From contig CACJRN010000004.1 in assembly GCA_902595845.1 (NCBI GenBank), positions 53,737 through 117,736 of the forward strand: DNA of 64,000 nucleotides, written 5' to 3'. Source of the stretch: an uncultured Gammaproteobacteria bacterium. Lineage in GTDB: Bacteria; Pseudomonadota; Gammaproteobacteria; Steroidobacterales; UBA11654. The notes beneath the pieces are model-generated. The model saw only the letters and a program-made list of their open reading frames with translations. It was not told where the DNA came from and searched no databases. Below, piece by piece: positions 36,206-46,233 of this stretch; position 1 is the first letter of the stretch, and every line of letters begins with the position of its first letter. The translations under genes and the position numbers were made by a program.

Positions 36206-37543
36206 ATGAGCGATTCATTTCTTTCAATTAAAGTTTTAGGAAGCAGTAGATACAAAGTTGATTTAGTCGAGGGAGTGACAAGAGTAAATTTTTTATCTAT
36301 TTGCTACGCAGCACTAACAACCATAGGTTTATTAACATTTATTTCTTATGCCACAACTTATGTTGTCGTTGAAAACCTCAATTATCAAAGAGATCAGATA
36401 GGAACCATTGTTGGAGATCTTCAAGTTGTTGCAGAAATAGTCCTTTTACTTGTTTTTCTCCCGGTCGGGCTCATTGCTGACAAGATAGGACGGAGGCAAG
36501 TCTATGCCTTCGGCATGGCAACTATGGCACTCTCTTATTTCCTCTATCCACTGGCAACAGGCATCCAAGAACTGACCATGTATCGAGTTGTATACGCAAT
36601 AGGAATGGGTGCTGCAACTGGTATGCTTGGCACTGTTACAGCAGATTATCCTCAAAATCATACAAGGGGGAAGATGATTGCTGTTACTGGGATTATGAAT
36701 GCATTGGGTGTTATTTTCGTGTCACTTGTTTTTGCTAGATTACCAAAAACCTTTGCTGATGCTGGATATGATGAAGTCACTGCAGGAATGTATGCAATGT
36801 GGATTGTTGCTGGTATGTGCTTGATTACAGCAACAGTTGTTGGTTTTGGTTTGAAGAAGGGAACTCCAACTGAAGAGCAAAAGAAAATTCCTTATCGTGA
36901 ACAGATCCGCTCAGGATTGGCAGAAGGGAAGAACCCAAGGATTCTTTTGGCTTACTTTGCCGCATTTGTCGCAAGGAGCGATCTTGTGATACTTGGTACT
37001 TTTGTCGTCTTATGGGGCGTTGCATCTGGAGTGGATGCTGGCCTTGAAACTTCAGAGGCAACGCGCAAGGCAAGACTTTTATTTGTCACATCGACATCTG
37101 CCGCACTTATTGCCTCACCATTCATTGGTTATTTGATGGATAAGGGCGATCGAATCATATCTGTGAGTATTTGTATGGCAATTGCTGCTGTGGGTTACTG
37201 CTCAATGTTTTTTATAGACAATGTTCTTGATCCAAAATATTTACCACTTTTCGCCTTACTTGGATGGGGTCAGCAATGTGCCTTCTTTGCGGCCACTACA
37301 TTATTGGGACAAGAAGCTCCAAAAATGAAGAGAGGAGCCATCGTTGGTGTTTTTAATCTAGCGGGTGCAATAGGAATTTTAATTTCTTCTGGAATTGGTG
37401 GAAGGATGTTTGATGCAATTGGCCCATCTGCACCATTTATTCTGATTGGAGTTTGCAATATCTTTGTTAGCATCTTTGCCATATATGTTTCAAGAGTTGC
37501 ACCTACACCTCTGGTTGATTCCACTCAAAGTCAAAGACCTTAG
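36206..37543 (+). CDS. MFS transporter (paralogue 2)
   Basis: A 445-residue carrier with about 12 membrane helices and the MFS loop GLIADKIGRRQVYAFG. It is paralogous to the carrier at 32842: both contain KNPR-LLAY, a following R-DL-L-TF segment and a C-terminal GIGG-MFDAIGPSAPF block. The substrate is unknown. It stands alone on the plus strand, followed by a convergent tRNA gene. Confidence 0.9.
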   Translation: MSDSFLSIKVLGSSRYKVDLVEGVTRVNFLSICYAALTTIGLLTFISYATTYVVVENLNYQRDQIGTIVGDLQVVAEIVLLLVFLPVGLIADKIGRRQVYAFGMATMALSYFLYPLATGIQELTMYRVVYAIGMGAATGMLGTVTADYPQNHTRGKMIAVTGIMNALGVIFVSLVFARLPKTFADAGYDEVTAGMYAMWIVAGMCLITATVVGFGLKKGTPTEEQKKIPYREQIRSGLAEGKNPRILLAYFAAFVARSDLVILGTFVVLWGVASGVDAGLETSEATRKARLLFVTSTSAALIASPFIGYLMDKGDRIISVSICMAIAAVGYCSMFFIDNVLDPKYLPLFALLGWGQQCAFFAATTLLGQEAPKMKRGAIVGVFNLAGAIGILISSGIGGRMFDAIGPSAPFILIGVCNIFVSIFAIYVSRVAPTPLVDSTQSQRP

Positions 37544-37572
37544 TATTTAAAAAAAAGAATTAAGTAGAGATC

Positions 37573-37649
37573 TGGCGCGCCCGGAGAGATTCGAACTCCC
37601 GACCTTGTGGTTCGTAGCCACACGCTCTATCCAGCTGAGCTACGGGCGC
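37573..37649 (-). tRNA. tRNA-Arg (anticodon ACG), CCA encoded
   Basis: On the minus strand the cloverleaf is complete: acceptor 5' strand GCGCCCG pairs with CGGGCGC, the D arm has AGCTCAGCTGGATAGAGC, the anticodon stem TGTGG/CCACA encloses the loop CTACGAA with anticodon ACG, and the T arm has GGGAGTTCGAATCTC. Discriminator base G is followed by an encoded CCA. ACG is the anticodon whose A34 is normally deaminated to inosine by TadA. Confidence 0.97.
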
Positions 37650-37660
37650 ACTCAAATAAC

Positions 37661-37666
37661 ATTATA
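37661..37666 (-). promoter_or_regulatory. -10 element of the tRNA-Arg promoter
   Basis: A perfect TATAAT on the minus strand lies 11 nt upstream of the mature tRNA 5' end. The -35 region would overlap the end of gloB and has no good match, so only the -10 is claimed. Confidence 0.5.
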
Positions 37667-37689
37667 GAGAATAAGTTACTTTCTGTGAG

Positions 37690-38463
37690 CTAGAATTGAT
37701 CTTTACGATTTCTTATTTCAGCAAAAACCTCAGTTCTTGTTGATTCCATCATGCCTAATCCCATCCTTATTTCTTGATCATCTGACCTAAGAAAAGGATT
37801 TGTCTTCTTCTCTAAATGAAGTTGAGTGGGCACAGTAGGAATCAACTCTCTTCGCAAATCATCAACTTCTGATTTTCTTTGGATAAGATCCTGATTCATT
37901 CCATCAACCGTGATTGCAAATTCAGCATTGGCTTGAGTATATTCATGAGCACAATAGAGCAAGGTTTCATCTGGCCATGACATAATTAGATCAAGTGATT
38001 CAATCATTTGTTGAGGTGTGCCCTCAAATAATCTGCCACAGCCCATGACAAAAATCGTGTCACCGACAAAAGCAATTTTTTCACTTTCAAAATGATAGAC
38101 CATGTGTCCTGTCGTGTGGCCCGGTGTATGAAATCCCTTAACCTCAAAAGATCCAAACTTAAATTCTTGTCCATGTTCTATGGGAAGATCTATTCCTGGA
38201 ATCCTTTCTATGTCCTCAGCTGGTCCAATGATTATGCAATTTGTTTTTTTCTTGAGCTCTAGATTGCCTCCTGCATGATCGTAATGATGATGTGTATTGA
38301 TAATATGAGTTAACTCCCAACCCTTTTGATTCAGCGCATCCTCGATTGCACTGACATCTGGCGTATCAATTGAAGCTGTTAGATTCTCTTCTGAATCATG
38401 GATTAGGAAACCATAATTATCTGATAAACATGGAAACATATGGACTTCTAGTTGAGCATTCAT
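37690..38463 (-). CDS. gloB: hydroxyacylglutathione hydrolase (glyoxalase II)
   Basis: GloB hydrolyses S-lactoylglutathione, the second step of methylglyoxal detoxification. The metallo-beta-lactamase fold shows the binuclear metal motif THHHYDHAGG, then HTPGHTTGHMVYH and VGDTIFVMGCGRLFEG, and the glutathione-site C-terminal domain with CAHEYTQANAEFA and KTNPFLR. The length of 257 and the C-terminal domain separate it from the shorter hydrolase at 47413. It follows moaB by 6 nt. Confidence 0.93.
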   Translation of the reverse strand: MNAQLEVHMFPCLSDNYGFLIHDSEENLTASIDTPDVSAIEDALNQKGWELTHIINTHHHYDHAGGNLELKKKTNCIIIGPAEDIERIPGIDLPIEHGQEFKFGSFEVKGFHTPGHTTGHMVYHFESEKIAFVGDTIFVMGCGRLFEGTPQQMIESLDLIMSWPDETLLYCAHEYTQANAEFAITVDGMNQDLIQRKSEVDDLRRELIPTVPTQLHLEKKTNPFLRSDDQEIRMGLGMMESTRTEVFAEIRNRKDQF

Positions 38464-38469
38464 CGAAGC

Positions 38470-38997
38470 TTATTCCTCATTCAATCGGGGCATCAATTCC
38501 ACAAGATTGCAGGGTTTTGTTCTGCTGTCTAATTGATCTTTGATTAAGAAATTCCAACCATCCTTACATGCACCTGGTGAGCCAGGAAGACAGAAAATAA
38601 ATGTTCCATTAGCCACACCCGCAAAGGCTCTCGACTGCAGTGTGGAGGTTTTAATGTTTTGATAAGAAAGGCTTCTAAACATTTCTCCAAAACCATCAAT
38701 TGTCTTATCGAGAAGAGGAAGGATGGCTTCAGGCGTTCCATCTTTTCCAGTAATTCCCGTTCCACCAGTTGTGATGATCCCATGGATATTCTCATCCAGG
38801 ATCCATTGTGAAATGATTGCTCTGATTTCATATAGATTGTCTTTACAGATCTTTCGATCACTTAGAAAGTGCCCTTGCTCTTTCAATGCAGAGACAAGAT
38901 ATTCACCAGAGTCATCTTGTTCAATACTTCTCGTATCTGAGATCGTCAAGACAGAAATATTAATTGCCTTGAAGTCATTATTTGTATCGTTAGTCAT
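38470..38997 (-). CDS. moaB: molybdenum cofactor biosynthesis protein B
   Basis: MoaB belongs to the MoaB/MogA fold that binds molybdopterin. Typical segments are ISVLTISDTRSIEQDDSG, IITTGGTGITGKDGTPEA and FCLPGSPGACKDGWN. Its precise role in bacteria is less settled than that of MogA, and MogA-like adenylylation activity is possible. ATG at 38997 is used; a GTG at 39000 would add one residue. It is one of several Mo-cofactor genes scattered through the window. Confidence 0.9.
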   Translation of the reverse strand: MTNDTNNDFKAINISVLTISDTRSIEQDDSGEYLVSALKEQGHFLSDRKICKDNLYEIRAIISQWILDENIHGIITTGGTGITGKDGTPEAILPLLDKTIDGFGEMFRSLSYQNIKTSTLQSRAFAGVANGTFIFCLPGSPGACKDGWNFLIKDQLDSRTKPCNLVELMPRLNEE

Positions 38998-39032
38998 CAC
39001 TACATTTTATTTTACATTTAGAGACATATCCA

Positions 39033-39062
39033 TTGATTGAGTTAGAAATTAGAGCGTACAAT
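39033..39062 (+). promoter_or_regulatory. putative promoter of the beta-alanine operon
   Basis: TTGATT (39033-39038), an 18-nt spacer and TACAAT (39057-39062) precede the transaminase gene by a short leader that also contains a GAGGA ribosome binding site. The hexamers are fair but not perfect. Confidence 0.45.
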
Positions 39063-39090
39063 AGGCATATATTTTTTTGAGGACAATTCG

Positions 39091-40407
39091 ATGAGCAATG
39101 CTTTACCAAATTTAGAACATTATTGGATGCCATTCACTGGCAATAGATACTTTAAGAAGAATCCAAGAATGTTTAAGGAAGCGAGTGGCATGCATTACAC
39201 CACATATGATGATAAAACTGTTATGGATGGTGTCTCAGGTCTTTGGTGTTGCAATGCAGGACACTGTCATCCAAAAATAGTTGAAGCCATCCAAAAACAA
39301 GCAGAAACATTGGATTACGCAACTGCCTTTCAGCTTGGCCATCCAACAATCTTTGCAATGGCTGAAAAGTTGGTAGACATGGCACCAAAGGAACTGACGC
39401 ATGCTTTTTTCACAAATTCTGGTTCAGAGGCTGTCGATACAGCTCTTAAAATTGCTCTTGCATATCATCGAGCCAGAGGCGAGGGACATAGAACAAGACT
39501 GATCGGCAGAGAAAAGGGATATCATGGTGTTGGTTTTGGCGGGATTTCAGTTGGCGGTATGTCACCCAATCGCAAGATGTTTGGCGCAATGCTACCTGGA
39601 GTCGATCATCTGAAACATACTCATAATCTAGAGCACAATGCTTACTCAGTTGGTCAACCAAAATGGGGAGATCATCTTGCTGATCAGCTAACAGAAATAT
39701 TGATGTTGCATGACCCGTCCACTGTGGCGGCAGTCATTATGGAGCCCATCGCTGGTTCGGCTGGTGTTTATCTTCCACCTGTTGGTTACCTCAATCGGAT
39801 CAGAGAAATATGTGATGAGCATGGAATTTTACTCATCCTTGATGAAGTCATTACCGGATTTGGCAGAACTGGAAGTAATTTTGGTTCAGATGCATTTGGT
39901 GTGACACCGGATATCATGACCATTGCAAAAGGGATGACGAGTGGAACAGTTCCAATGGGTGGGGTATTGGTTAAGGAAGAGATTTACGATACTTTCATGA
40001 CTGGACCTGAGGATGCGATCGAGTTTTTTCACGGTTATACCTACTCAGGACATCCTTTGGCTGCAGCAGCAGGACTGGCAACACTCAAGGTTTATGAAGA
40101 AGAAGGACTTTTTGAAAATGCAAGGAAACTGGCACCAGTTTTGGAAGAAGAGATCCATCAAATCAAAGGAACGAAACATGTGATTGATATCAGAAATTTT
40201 GGTTTATTGGGCGCAGTTGAACTGAATCCAATTGAAGGCAAGCCAACTGCAAGGGCGCTCAGTGTATTTAGAGAGTGTTATGACAGAGGCGTTCTGATCA
40301 GAACCACTGGTGACACAATTGCGATGTGCCCTCCATTTATTGCAACTGCCGATGATATTAGAAAAGTGGTGCATACTGTCAAAGAATCACTAGAAGCAAT
40401 CGAATAA
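39091..40407 (+). CDS. omega-amino acid (beta-alanine):pyruvate aminotransferase
   Basis: A class III PLP transaminase of 438 residues. The cofactor site is seen in TNSGSEAVDTALK, Asp251 of ILDEVITGFGRTG and the Schiff-base Lys280 in IAKGMTSG. The start NLEHYWMPFTGNRYFK and the glycine-rich GVSGLWCCNAGH are typical of BauA/omega-amino acid transaminases. Beta-alanine plus pyruvate would give malonate semialdehyde plus alanine. Specificity is inferred mainly from the two genes that follow, which would use exactly these products. Confidence 0.85.
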   Translation: MSNALPNLEHYWMPFTGNRYFKKNPRMFKEASGMHYTTYDDKTVMDGVSGLWCCNAGHCHPKIVEAIQKQAETLDYATAFQLGHPTIFAMAEKLVDMAPKELTHAFFTNSGSEAVDTALKIALAYHRARGEGHRTRLIGREKGYHGVGFGGISVGGMSPNRKMFGAMLPGVDHLKHTHNLEHNAYSVGQPKWGDHLADQLTEILMLHDPSTVAAVIMEPIAGSAGVYLPPVGYLNRIREICDEHGILLILDEVITGFGRTGSNFGSDAFGVTPDIMTIAKGMTSGTVPMGGVLVKEEIYDTFMTGPEDAIEFFHGYTYSGHPLAAAAGLATLKVYEEEGLFENARKLAPVLEEEIHQIKGTKHVIDIRNFGLLGAVELNPIEGKPTARALSVFRECYDRGVLIRTTGDTIAMCPPFIATADDIRKVVHTVKESLEAIE

Positions 40408-40416
40408 GAGCCAACT

Positions 40417-41907
40417 ATGACATCAATTATTAATCATTGGATTAACGGTGAATTACAACCATCAGCATCTGAAAGATATGGTGATGTATTCAATCCTGCA
40501 ACAGGAGAAGTCAGCGCATCGGTCTCAATGGGTAATTCTGATGATCTAGAAAAAGCAGTTGAATCTGCTTCAAAAGCATTTGAGACTTGGTCACAAACCT
40601 CTGTGACAAAACGTGCTCAGATTTTCTTCAAATACAAAGAGTTACTTGAATCAAATAGAGAAGAGCTAATAGATCTCATTACGGCAGAACATGGAAAAGT
40701 TGCTGCCGATGCTGCAGGATCTTTGCAGAGGGGCATTGAAGTCGTTGATTTTGTATGTGGCATCCCTCATTTGCTAAAAGGCGAATTCAGTGAGCAAGTT
40801 GGGACGGGCATCGATTGCTATTCTACGCGACAGCCAATCGGGGTTTGTTCTGGTGTAACACCATTTAATTTTCCAGCAATGGTACCGATGTGGATGTTTC
40901 CGATTGCCATTGCTTGTGGGAATACGTTTATCTTAAAACCTTCAGAAAAGGATCCATCATGTGCAATGAAACTTGCTGAACTTCTGCAAGAGGCTGGATT
41001 ACCCAAGGGGGTCTTAAATGTATTAAATGGCGATAAGGAAATAGTCGATGCCATTTTAGATCACCCTTCAATTAAGACATTTAGTTTTGTTGGTTCAACT
41101 CCTGTAGCCCAATATGTGCATGAGAAAGCATCAGCCAATGGAAAGAGAGTTCAAGCATTGGGAGGAGCAAAGAATCATGCAATTGTTCTTGAGGATGCGT
41201 CGCTTGATCAAACTGCGAATGCGATCATTGGAGCGGCATATGGCTCAGCAGGAGAAAGATGCATGGCAATTTCAGTTGTGGTGGCTGTAGAGAGTGTTGC
41301 TGATGAACTTTGTGGTCTTTTAACCAAAAAAGCTGAGTCACTGAGAATAGGTCCAGGAAATGAACCTGAAAATGAAATGGGACCGCTCATAACAGATGAT
41401 CATAAAAATAAAGTCATTGATTATATTCAACAAGGTGAAGACGCTGGAGCAACTATCTTATTGGATGGTCGTGATCATGAGGTCACAAGCAAACCCGGAT
41501 TTTTCCTAGGTCCCACACTCTTTGATCATGTCAATCCAGAGATGAGCATCTATAAGGAAGAAATATTTGGTCCGGTTCTAGTTGTGCTCAGAGTGAAAGA
41601 TTTTAATGCTGCCATTAAATTAGCGAATGAGCACCAATTTGGAAACGGAGTCGCCATTTTTACAAATCAAGGCTCAAAGGCTAGAGAATTTGTTCACTCA
41701 GTCGAGGTTGGAATGGTTGGAATCAATGTCGCAATACCTGTGCCACTGTCTTTTTATACATTTGGTGGATGGAAAGATTCAATTTTTGGTTCATCTAATA
41801 TTTATGGGATGGACGGGATTAGGTTTTTTACAAGAACGAAAACAGTTACAGCCAGATGGGTTGATGATGATGGATCAATTAATCTCTCAATGCCAACAGT
41901 TAAGTAG
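40417..41907 (+). CDS. mmsA: CoA-acylating (methyl)malonate-semialdehyde dehydrogenase
   Basis: An aldehyde dehydrogenase of 496 residues with catalytic Cys282 in GSAGERCMAIS. The usual general-base Glu region reads ALGGAKNH, without the Glu, which marks the CoA-dependent MMSDH branch. It would turn malonate semialdehyde into acetyl-CoA with CO2 release and NADH. It follows the transaminase by 9 nt. Methylmalonate semialdehyde from valine or thymine could also be a substrate. Confidence 0.92.
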   Translation: MTSIINHWINGELQPSASERYGDVFNPATGEVSASVSMGNSDDLEKAVESASKAFETWSQTSVTKRAQIFFKYKELLESNREELIDLITAEHGKVAADAAGSLQRGIEVVDFVCGIPHLLKGEFSEQVGTGIDCYSTRQPIGVCSGVTPFNFPAMVPMWMFPIAIACGNTFILKPSEKDPSCAMKLAELLQEAGLPKGVLNVLNGDKEIVDAILDHPSIKTFSFVGSTPVAQYVHEKASANGKRVQALGGAKNHAIVLEDASLDQTANAIIGAAYGSAGERCMAISVVVAVESVADELCGLLTKKAESLRIGPGNEPENEMGPLITDDHKNKVIDYIQQGEDAGATILLDGRDHEVTSKPGFFLGPTLFDHVNPEMSIYKEEIFGPVLVVLRVKDFNAAIKLANEHQFGNGVAIFTNQGSKAREFVHSVEVGMVGINVAIPVPLSFYTFGGWKDSIFGSSNIYGMDGIRFFTRTKTVTARWVDDDGSINLSMPTVK

Positions 41908-41921
41908 AAAGGAGTTTTGAC

Positions 41922-43049
41922 ATGTTGATTGGTGTACCAAAGGAAATTAAATCAGATGAATACAGAATTGGGCTAACTCCGGAGAGTGTTGAGATGCTAA
42001 CTCAATCTGGACATGAAGTCATGATTGAGCAAAATGCTGGATTAGGTATTGGTAAGGACAATAAAGATTACGAAGATGCAGGTGCTGAGATTGTTACGAC
42101 AAGAGAAGAAATTTTTCAAAGAGCAGAAATGATCGTAAAGGTAAAAGAGCCTCAGCTTGATGAGTGTGCTTTATTGAGATCCGATCAAATTCTATTTACA
42201 TATCTTCATTTGGCTCCAGACCCTGAGCAAGTCAAAGCACTTCTGGCCTCTGGCTGCAGAGCAATCGCTTATGAGTCAGTCAAAGCCGATGACGGATCAT
42301 ATCCATTGCTGACCCCAATGAGTGAAGTTGCTGGAAGAATGGCTGTTCAAGCTGGAGCGACATGTCTTGAGAAAGCAAAAGGAGGATTGGGGCGATTGAT
42401 CGGTGGTGTGACCAATGTCGATCCCGCAGAAGTGGTGGTGATTGGAGGAGGAGTTGTTGGATACAACTCGATCGAGATTGCGATTGGCATGCAAGCCAAT
42501 GTCACTGTTTTAGATAAGTCAGCAGAGCGTTTGGATCAATTGGAGTCAATTTTTGGGGACAAGCTTAATGCGGTGCTTGCCACAGATAAAAACAACCATG
42601 AATGCATAAAAGCCGCAGATATTGTCATCGGAGCTGTGTATATTCCGGGGGCATCTGCACCCAAATTAATCAGTCGAGAGTTGGTAAAATCAATGAAAGA
42701 TGGCTCAGTCTTTGTTGATGTTGCAATCGATCAGGGAGGCTGCTCGGAGACTTCAAAACCAACCACTCATTCAGAGCCCACTTATGTTGAAGAAGGAGTG
42801 CTGCATTATTGTGTAGCAAATATGCCTGGCGCCGTTCCTATGACTTCAACATATGCATTGAATAATGCGACAATTTCATATGTATTGAGCCTTGCCAACA
42901 ATGGATTCAATGCGGCACTTACTCTTGATGATGGATTTTGTGAAGGACTGAATATACATACCGGTAAAGTCACTATTGCTGCAGTCGCTGAAGAGCATGG
43001 TTATGAGTACCATGAACCCATCGACCTGATCAAAGGCCTCAGTGAGTAA
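41922..43049 (+). CDS. ald: alanine dehydrogenase
   Basis: Ald oxidatively deaminates L-alanine to pyruvate and ammonia with NAD. The N-terminal MLIGVPKEIKSDEYRIGLTP, the YLHLAPD segment with the catalytic His, and the Rossmann motif VVIGGGVVGYNS are diagnostic, as is NMPGAVPMTSTYALNNAT. The length of 375 is normal. In this operon it would regenerate the pyruvate consumed by the transaminase, closing a cycle. It directly abuts moaA. Confidence 0.95.
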   Translation: MLIGVPKEIKSDEYRIGLTPESVEMLTQSGHEVMIEQNAGLGIGKDNKDYEDAGAEIVTTREEIFQRAEMIVKVKEPQLDECALLRSDQILFTYLHLAPDPEQVKALLASGCRAIAYESVKADDGSYPLLTPMSEVAGRMAVQAGATCLEKAKGGLGRLIGGVTNVDPAEVVVIGGGVVGYNSIEIAIGMQANVTVLDKSAERLDQLESIFGDKLNAVLATDKNNHECIKAADIVIGAVYIPGASAPKLISRELVKSMKDGSVFVDVAIDQGGCSETSKPTTHSEPTYVEEGVLHYCVANMPGAVPMTSTYALNNATISYVLSLANNGFNAALTLDDGFCEGLNIHTGKVTIAAVAEEHGYEYHEPIDLIKGLSE

Positions 43050-44084
43050 ATGGCAAATTTAACTCATTTGAGTCCCATAAGGGACCATCTTGGAAGACCG
43101 CTGAAAGACCTTAGAATTTCTGTTATGGATCGCTGTAACTTCAGATGTATCTATTGCATGCCAGAGGAGAAGTTTCACTCAGGCTTTAATTTTCTCAAGT
43201 CCAGTGAGAGGTTGTCATTTGATGAGATTTTAAGAGTCACCAAGCTTTTTACTGATTTAGGCGTGAGCAAGATCAGGATCACAGGCGGTGAACCTTTATT
43301 GAGAGTAAATTTAACTGAACTCATAGGCGATCTATCAACACTCAAAAAGATTGAGGATATTGCTCTTACAACAAATGGAGTTTTACTGAAGAAATACTCA
43401 GAGGAGCTTAAAGCATGTGGATTGAATCGAATCACTGTGAGTCTTGATTCAATTGATCCAGAGCAATTTAGGAAAATGTCAGGAGGAAGAGGTAATCTTG
43501 AAACAGTGTTGGAGGGCATCAATGCAGCACTCTCTGTTGGCTTTAAGAAACTAAAAATCAACGCGGTCATAAAAAGAGGCACAAATGATGATCAAGTGAT
43601 TGAGATGATTGATTATTTTAAAGATCAATCAGTCATCATTCGTTTTATCGAGTACATGGATGTTGGTAATTTGAATCAGTGGAAACTGAATGAGACAGTC
43701 GGCAGTGATGAGATTATTAAAAAACTTTCACAGAAGTGGCAATTAGATCCACTCGATAAGAACTATGAAGGAGAGACCGCTCAGAGATATCAGATTAGCG
43801 GAAGTGAAACCGAAATTGGCTTGATTTCTTCTGTAACAAAACCGTTTTGTGGTTCTTGTACCAGAGCAAGATTGTCATCGGATGGCAAGCTTTATAATTG
43901 CTTGTTTGCATCGGAAGGCAAAGACATCAGAAGCTGGGTTCGTGATGGCAAGTCAGATGAATATATAAAAAATGAACTCGCATCGATATGGAAAGAAAGA
44001 AGAGATAGATACAGTGAATTAAGATATAGCGAGGAGATCGATAACACCGATGAAAAAGTAGAAATGTATTACATAGGTGGATAG
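43050..44084 (+). CDS. moaA: GTP 3',8-cyclase (molybdenum cofactor protein A)
   Basis: MoaA is a radical-SAM enzyme that begins molybdopterin synthesis from GTP. The SAM cluster motif is CNFRCIYC near residue 29, GGEPLLR follows, and the second iron-sulfur site is CGSCTRARLSSDG with a further Cys in YNCLF. The C-terminus ends MYYIGG, with the double glycine required for activity. The length of 344 is normal. Its ATG follows the ald stop codon without a gap, so it is in the amino acid operon, an unusual setting. Confidence 0.95.
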   Translation: MANLTHLSPIRDHLGRPLKDLRISVMDRCNFRCIYCMPEEKFHSGFNFLKSSERLSFDEILRVTKLFTDLGVSKIRITGGEPLLRVNLTELIGDLSTLKKIEDIALTTNGVLLKKYSEELKACGLNRITVSLDSIDPEQFRKMSGGRGNLETVLEGINAALSVGFKKLKINAVIKRGTNDDQVIEMIDYFKDQSVIIRFIEYMDVGNLNQWKLNETVGSDEIIKKLSQKWQLDPLDKNYEGETAQRYQISGSETEIGLISSVTKPFCGSCTRARLSSDGKLYNCLFASEGKDIRSWVRDGKSDEYIKNELASIWKERRDRYSELRYSEEIDNTDEKVEMYYIGG

Positions 44085-44119
44085 ATTGTTCTAATGAAGC
44101 AAAGAATGGAGAAAAAAAG

Positions 44120-45757
44120 ATGAAGGGATTGATGATGGATACGCCATTAATGATTGGCTCAATAATGGATCATGCCGATAAGAATTTTCCTGACCAAGAG
44201 ATCGTTTCGGTCGTGGCGGATCAGCCAGACTTTAGGTATACATTCAAAGAGGCTTTCCAGAGAACAAGGCAGTTGGGAAATGCACTTAAGTCATTGGGGA
44301 TTGATATCGGTGATCGTGTTGGGACACTTGCATGGAATGATCACAGACACTTCGAGCTTTACTATGCCATTTCTTCATCAGGAGCCATTTGCCATACCGT
44401 TAACCCACGATTATTCCCTGAGCAACTCATATACATTATGAATCATGCTGAAGACAAAGTTGTTTTTTGTGACCCCATGTTTGTTCCATTGCTTGAGAGC
44501 ATTCAAGACCAGTTAGAGAGTATTGAGCATTTCATTGTTTTAACTTCTGAAGACTCAATGCCAGATTCATCCCTGAAGGGATTGTTATGCTATGAATCCA
44601 TTCTGGCTAAAGAATCAGATGAGATAGAATGGCCTGAGTTTGATGAGACCACTGCAAGTGGCATGTGTTATACATCGGGAACCACAGGAGACCCAAAAGG
44701 CGTTCTCTATAACCACCGAGCTACTGTTCTGCATGCATATGCGGCTGGTCTGCCTGATGTCTTTGGCGTTTCAGCAACGGATGTCATTTTGCCGATCGTT
44801 CCAATGTTTCATGTCAATTCTTGGGGTTCGATTTATGTCGGCCCAATGGTTGGCAGCAAGATCGTGCTTCCTGGACCTAAAATGGGTGACGGAGAAACGC
44901 TGCAACAACTCATTGAAGCAGAGAAAGTCACAATCTCTATGGGTGTGCCAACTGTATGGTTGAATTTATTACAGTTCCTAGAAGAGTCAGGAAAAACCGT
45001 GCCAACACTTAAAAGAGTGGTTGTTGGAGGTGCAGCATGCCCTTCATCTGTGATGACAGAGATGCAGGAAAAACATGGTGTTTATGTTCATGTTGCATGG
45101 GGCATGACTGAAATGAGCCCGCTTGGGACTTTCAATACTTTCAGAACTGGTATGGAACATCTCGAAGGAGAAGAACTTCTTGAAATGAAGTTGAAAGCTG
45201 GACGAGGTGTATTCGGTGCTGAGATGAAGATAACAGATGATGACAACAATGAGCTTCCTTGGGACGGAGTTGCTTTTGGAAGTCTAAAAGTAAGGGGTGC
45301 TTGGATACTGAATGAATACTTCAAGGCAGAACCAGGTTCGACTCTAGAAGATGACGGTTGGTTTGAGACCGGTGATGTTGCAACAATTGATCCAAATGGG
45401 TTTATGGCCATTACAGACCGAACAAAAGATGTCATTAAATCTGGTGGAGAATGGATCAGTTCAATCGATCTTGAAAACACTGCCACGGATCACCCAAAGG
45501 TTGCTGAGTCTGCTGTGATTGGGGTATACCATCCACAATGGACTGAAAGACCATTGCTTCTTGTGCAAACAAAAGAGGGCGAGAGTGTTTCTAAAGAAGA
45601 GATTCTTGCGTGGTTTGATGGAAAAGTTGCTAAATGGTGGATCCCAGATGATGTTGTATTTGTGGATTCATTGCCTCATACAGCAACAGGAAAGATCCAA
45701 AAGTTTGAGTTACGACAAGAGTTCAAAGATTATAAATTACCAAATACAGAGGACTAG
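44120..45757 (+). CDS. fatty acyl-CoA synthetase (AlkK/DmdB-like)
   Basis: An adenylate-forming ligase of 545 residues. The P-loop-like [14 protein letters not shown], the [13 protein letters not shown] core, [17 protein letters not shown] hinge region and the C-terminal TATGKIQK lysine motif are complete. The N-terminal [15 protein letters not shown] and the overall pattern resemble medium-chain acyl-CoA ligases of the AlkK group, which also contains DmdB for methylmercaptopropionate. The two cannot be separated by eye. A thioesterase gene follows 32 nt downstream. Confidence 0.87.
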   Translation: MKGLMMDTPLMIGSIMDHADKNFPDQEIVSVVADQPDFRYTFKEAFQRTRQLGNALKSLGIDIGDRVGTLAWNDHRHFELYYAISSSGAICHTVNPRLFPEQLIYIMNHAEDKVVFCDPMFVPLLESIQDQLESIEHFIVLTSEDSMPDSSLKGLLCYESILAKESDEIEWPEFDETTASGMCYTSGTTGDPKGVLYNHRATVLHAYAAGLPDVFGVSATDVILPIVPMFHVNSWGSIYVGPMVGSKIVLPGPKMGDGETLQQLIEAEKVTISMGVPTVWLNLLQFLEESGKTVPTLKRVVVGGAACPSSVMTEMQEKHGVYVHVAWGMTEMSPLGTFNTFRTGMEHLEGEELLEMKLKAGRGVFGAEMKITDDDNNELPWDGVAFGSLKVRGAWILNEYFKAEPGSTLEDDGWFETGDVATIDPNGFMAITDRTKDVIKSGGEWISSIDLENTATDHPKVAESAVIGVYHPQWTERPLLLVQTKEGESVSKEEILAWFDGKVAKWWIPDDVVFVDSLPHTATGKIQKFELRQEFKDYKLPNTED

Positions 45758-45789
45758 AAAACCTCAATATAATCAAATCAGTCGAAGAG

Positions 45790-46221
45790 ATGGGTAACAA
45801 AGAAGAAATCCTAAAAATGCTATCTGGTAATAAGCCACCTTGCTTAGAGACCCTAAGAGGCAATGTCACTGTGTTTGATGAAAAGGAAAAAACAGTGACA
45901 ATGGAGTTTGATGCAATCCCAGAGTTTTGTCATTCAGAAGCACAAATTGTACAAGGCGGTTTTGTTACAGGAATGTTAGATGCTTCAATGGCTCATCTTG
46001 TCATTATTCTGGAGGAGTTTAAGTACAATCCTGTTTCATTGGACATCAACGTGAGCTTTATTAGACCGGCTCATCCGGGTCTATTGATTGTTAAATCAAG
46101 AATACTCAGAATGGGAAAAAGCATTGCATTCATGTACGCAACCATGAAGCAGGGAGAAGAGATGGTAGCATCTGCAACATCTACATTAAAATTGATACCT
46201 GTCTCAAAAAGGCCACTTTAA
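45790..46221 (+). CDS. PaaI-like hotdog thioesterase
   Basis: A hotdog-fold protein of 143 residues. VQGGFVTGMLDASMAH contains the helix-start motif and acidic catalytic residue typical of the PaaI/DUF4442-type acyl-CoA thioesterases, followed by SLDINVSFIRPAHPG, the second conserved strand. Its position behind an acyl-CoA ligase suggests that it hydrolyses the same or a related CoA ester. It ends convergent to the interrupted membrane protein gene. Confidence 0.85.
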   Translation: MGNKEEILKMLSGNKPPCLETLRGNVTVFDEKEKTVTMEFDAIPEFCHSEAQIVQGGFVTGMLDASMAHLVIILEEFKYNPVSLDINVSFIRPAHPGLLIVKSRILRMGKSIAFMYATMKQGEEMVASATSTLKLIPVSKRPL

Positions 46222-46233
46222 GAATTGATAAAA

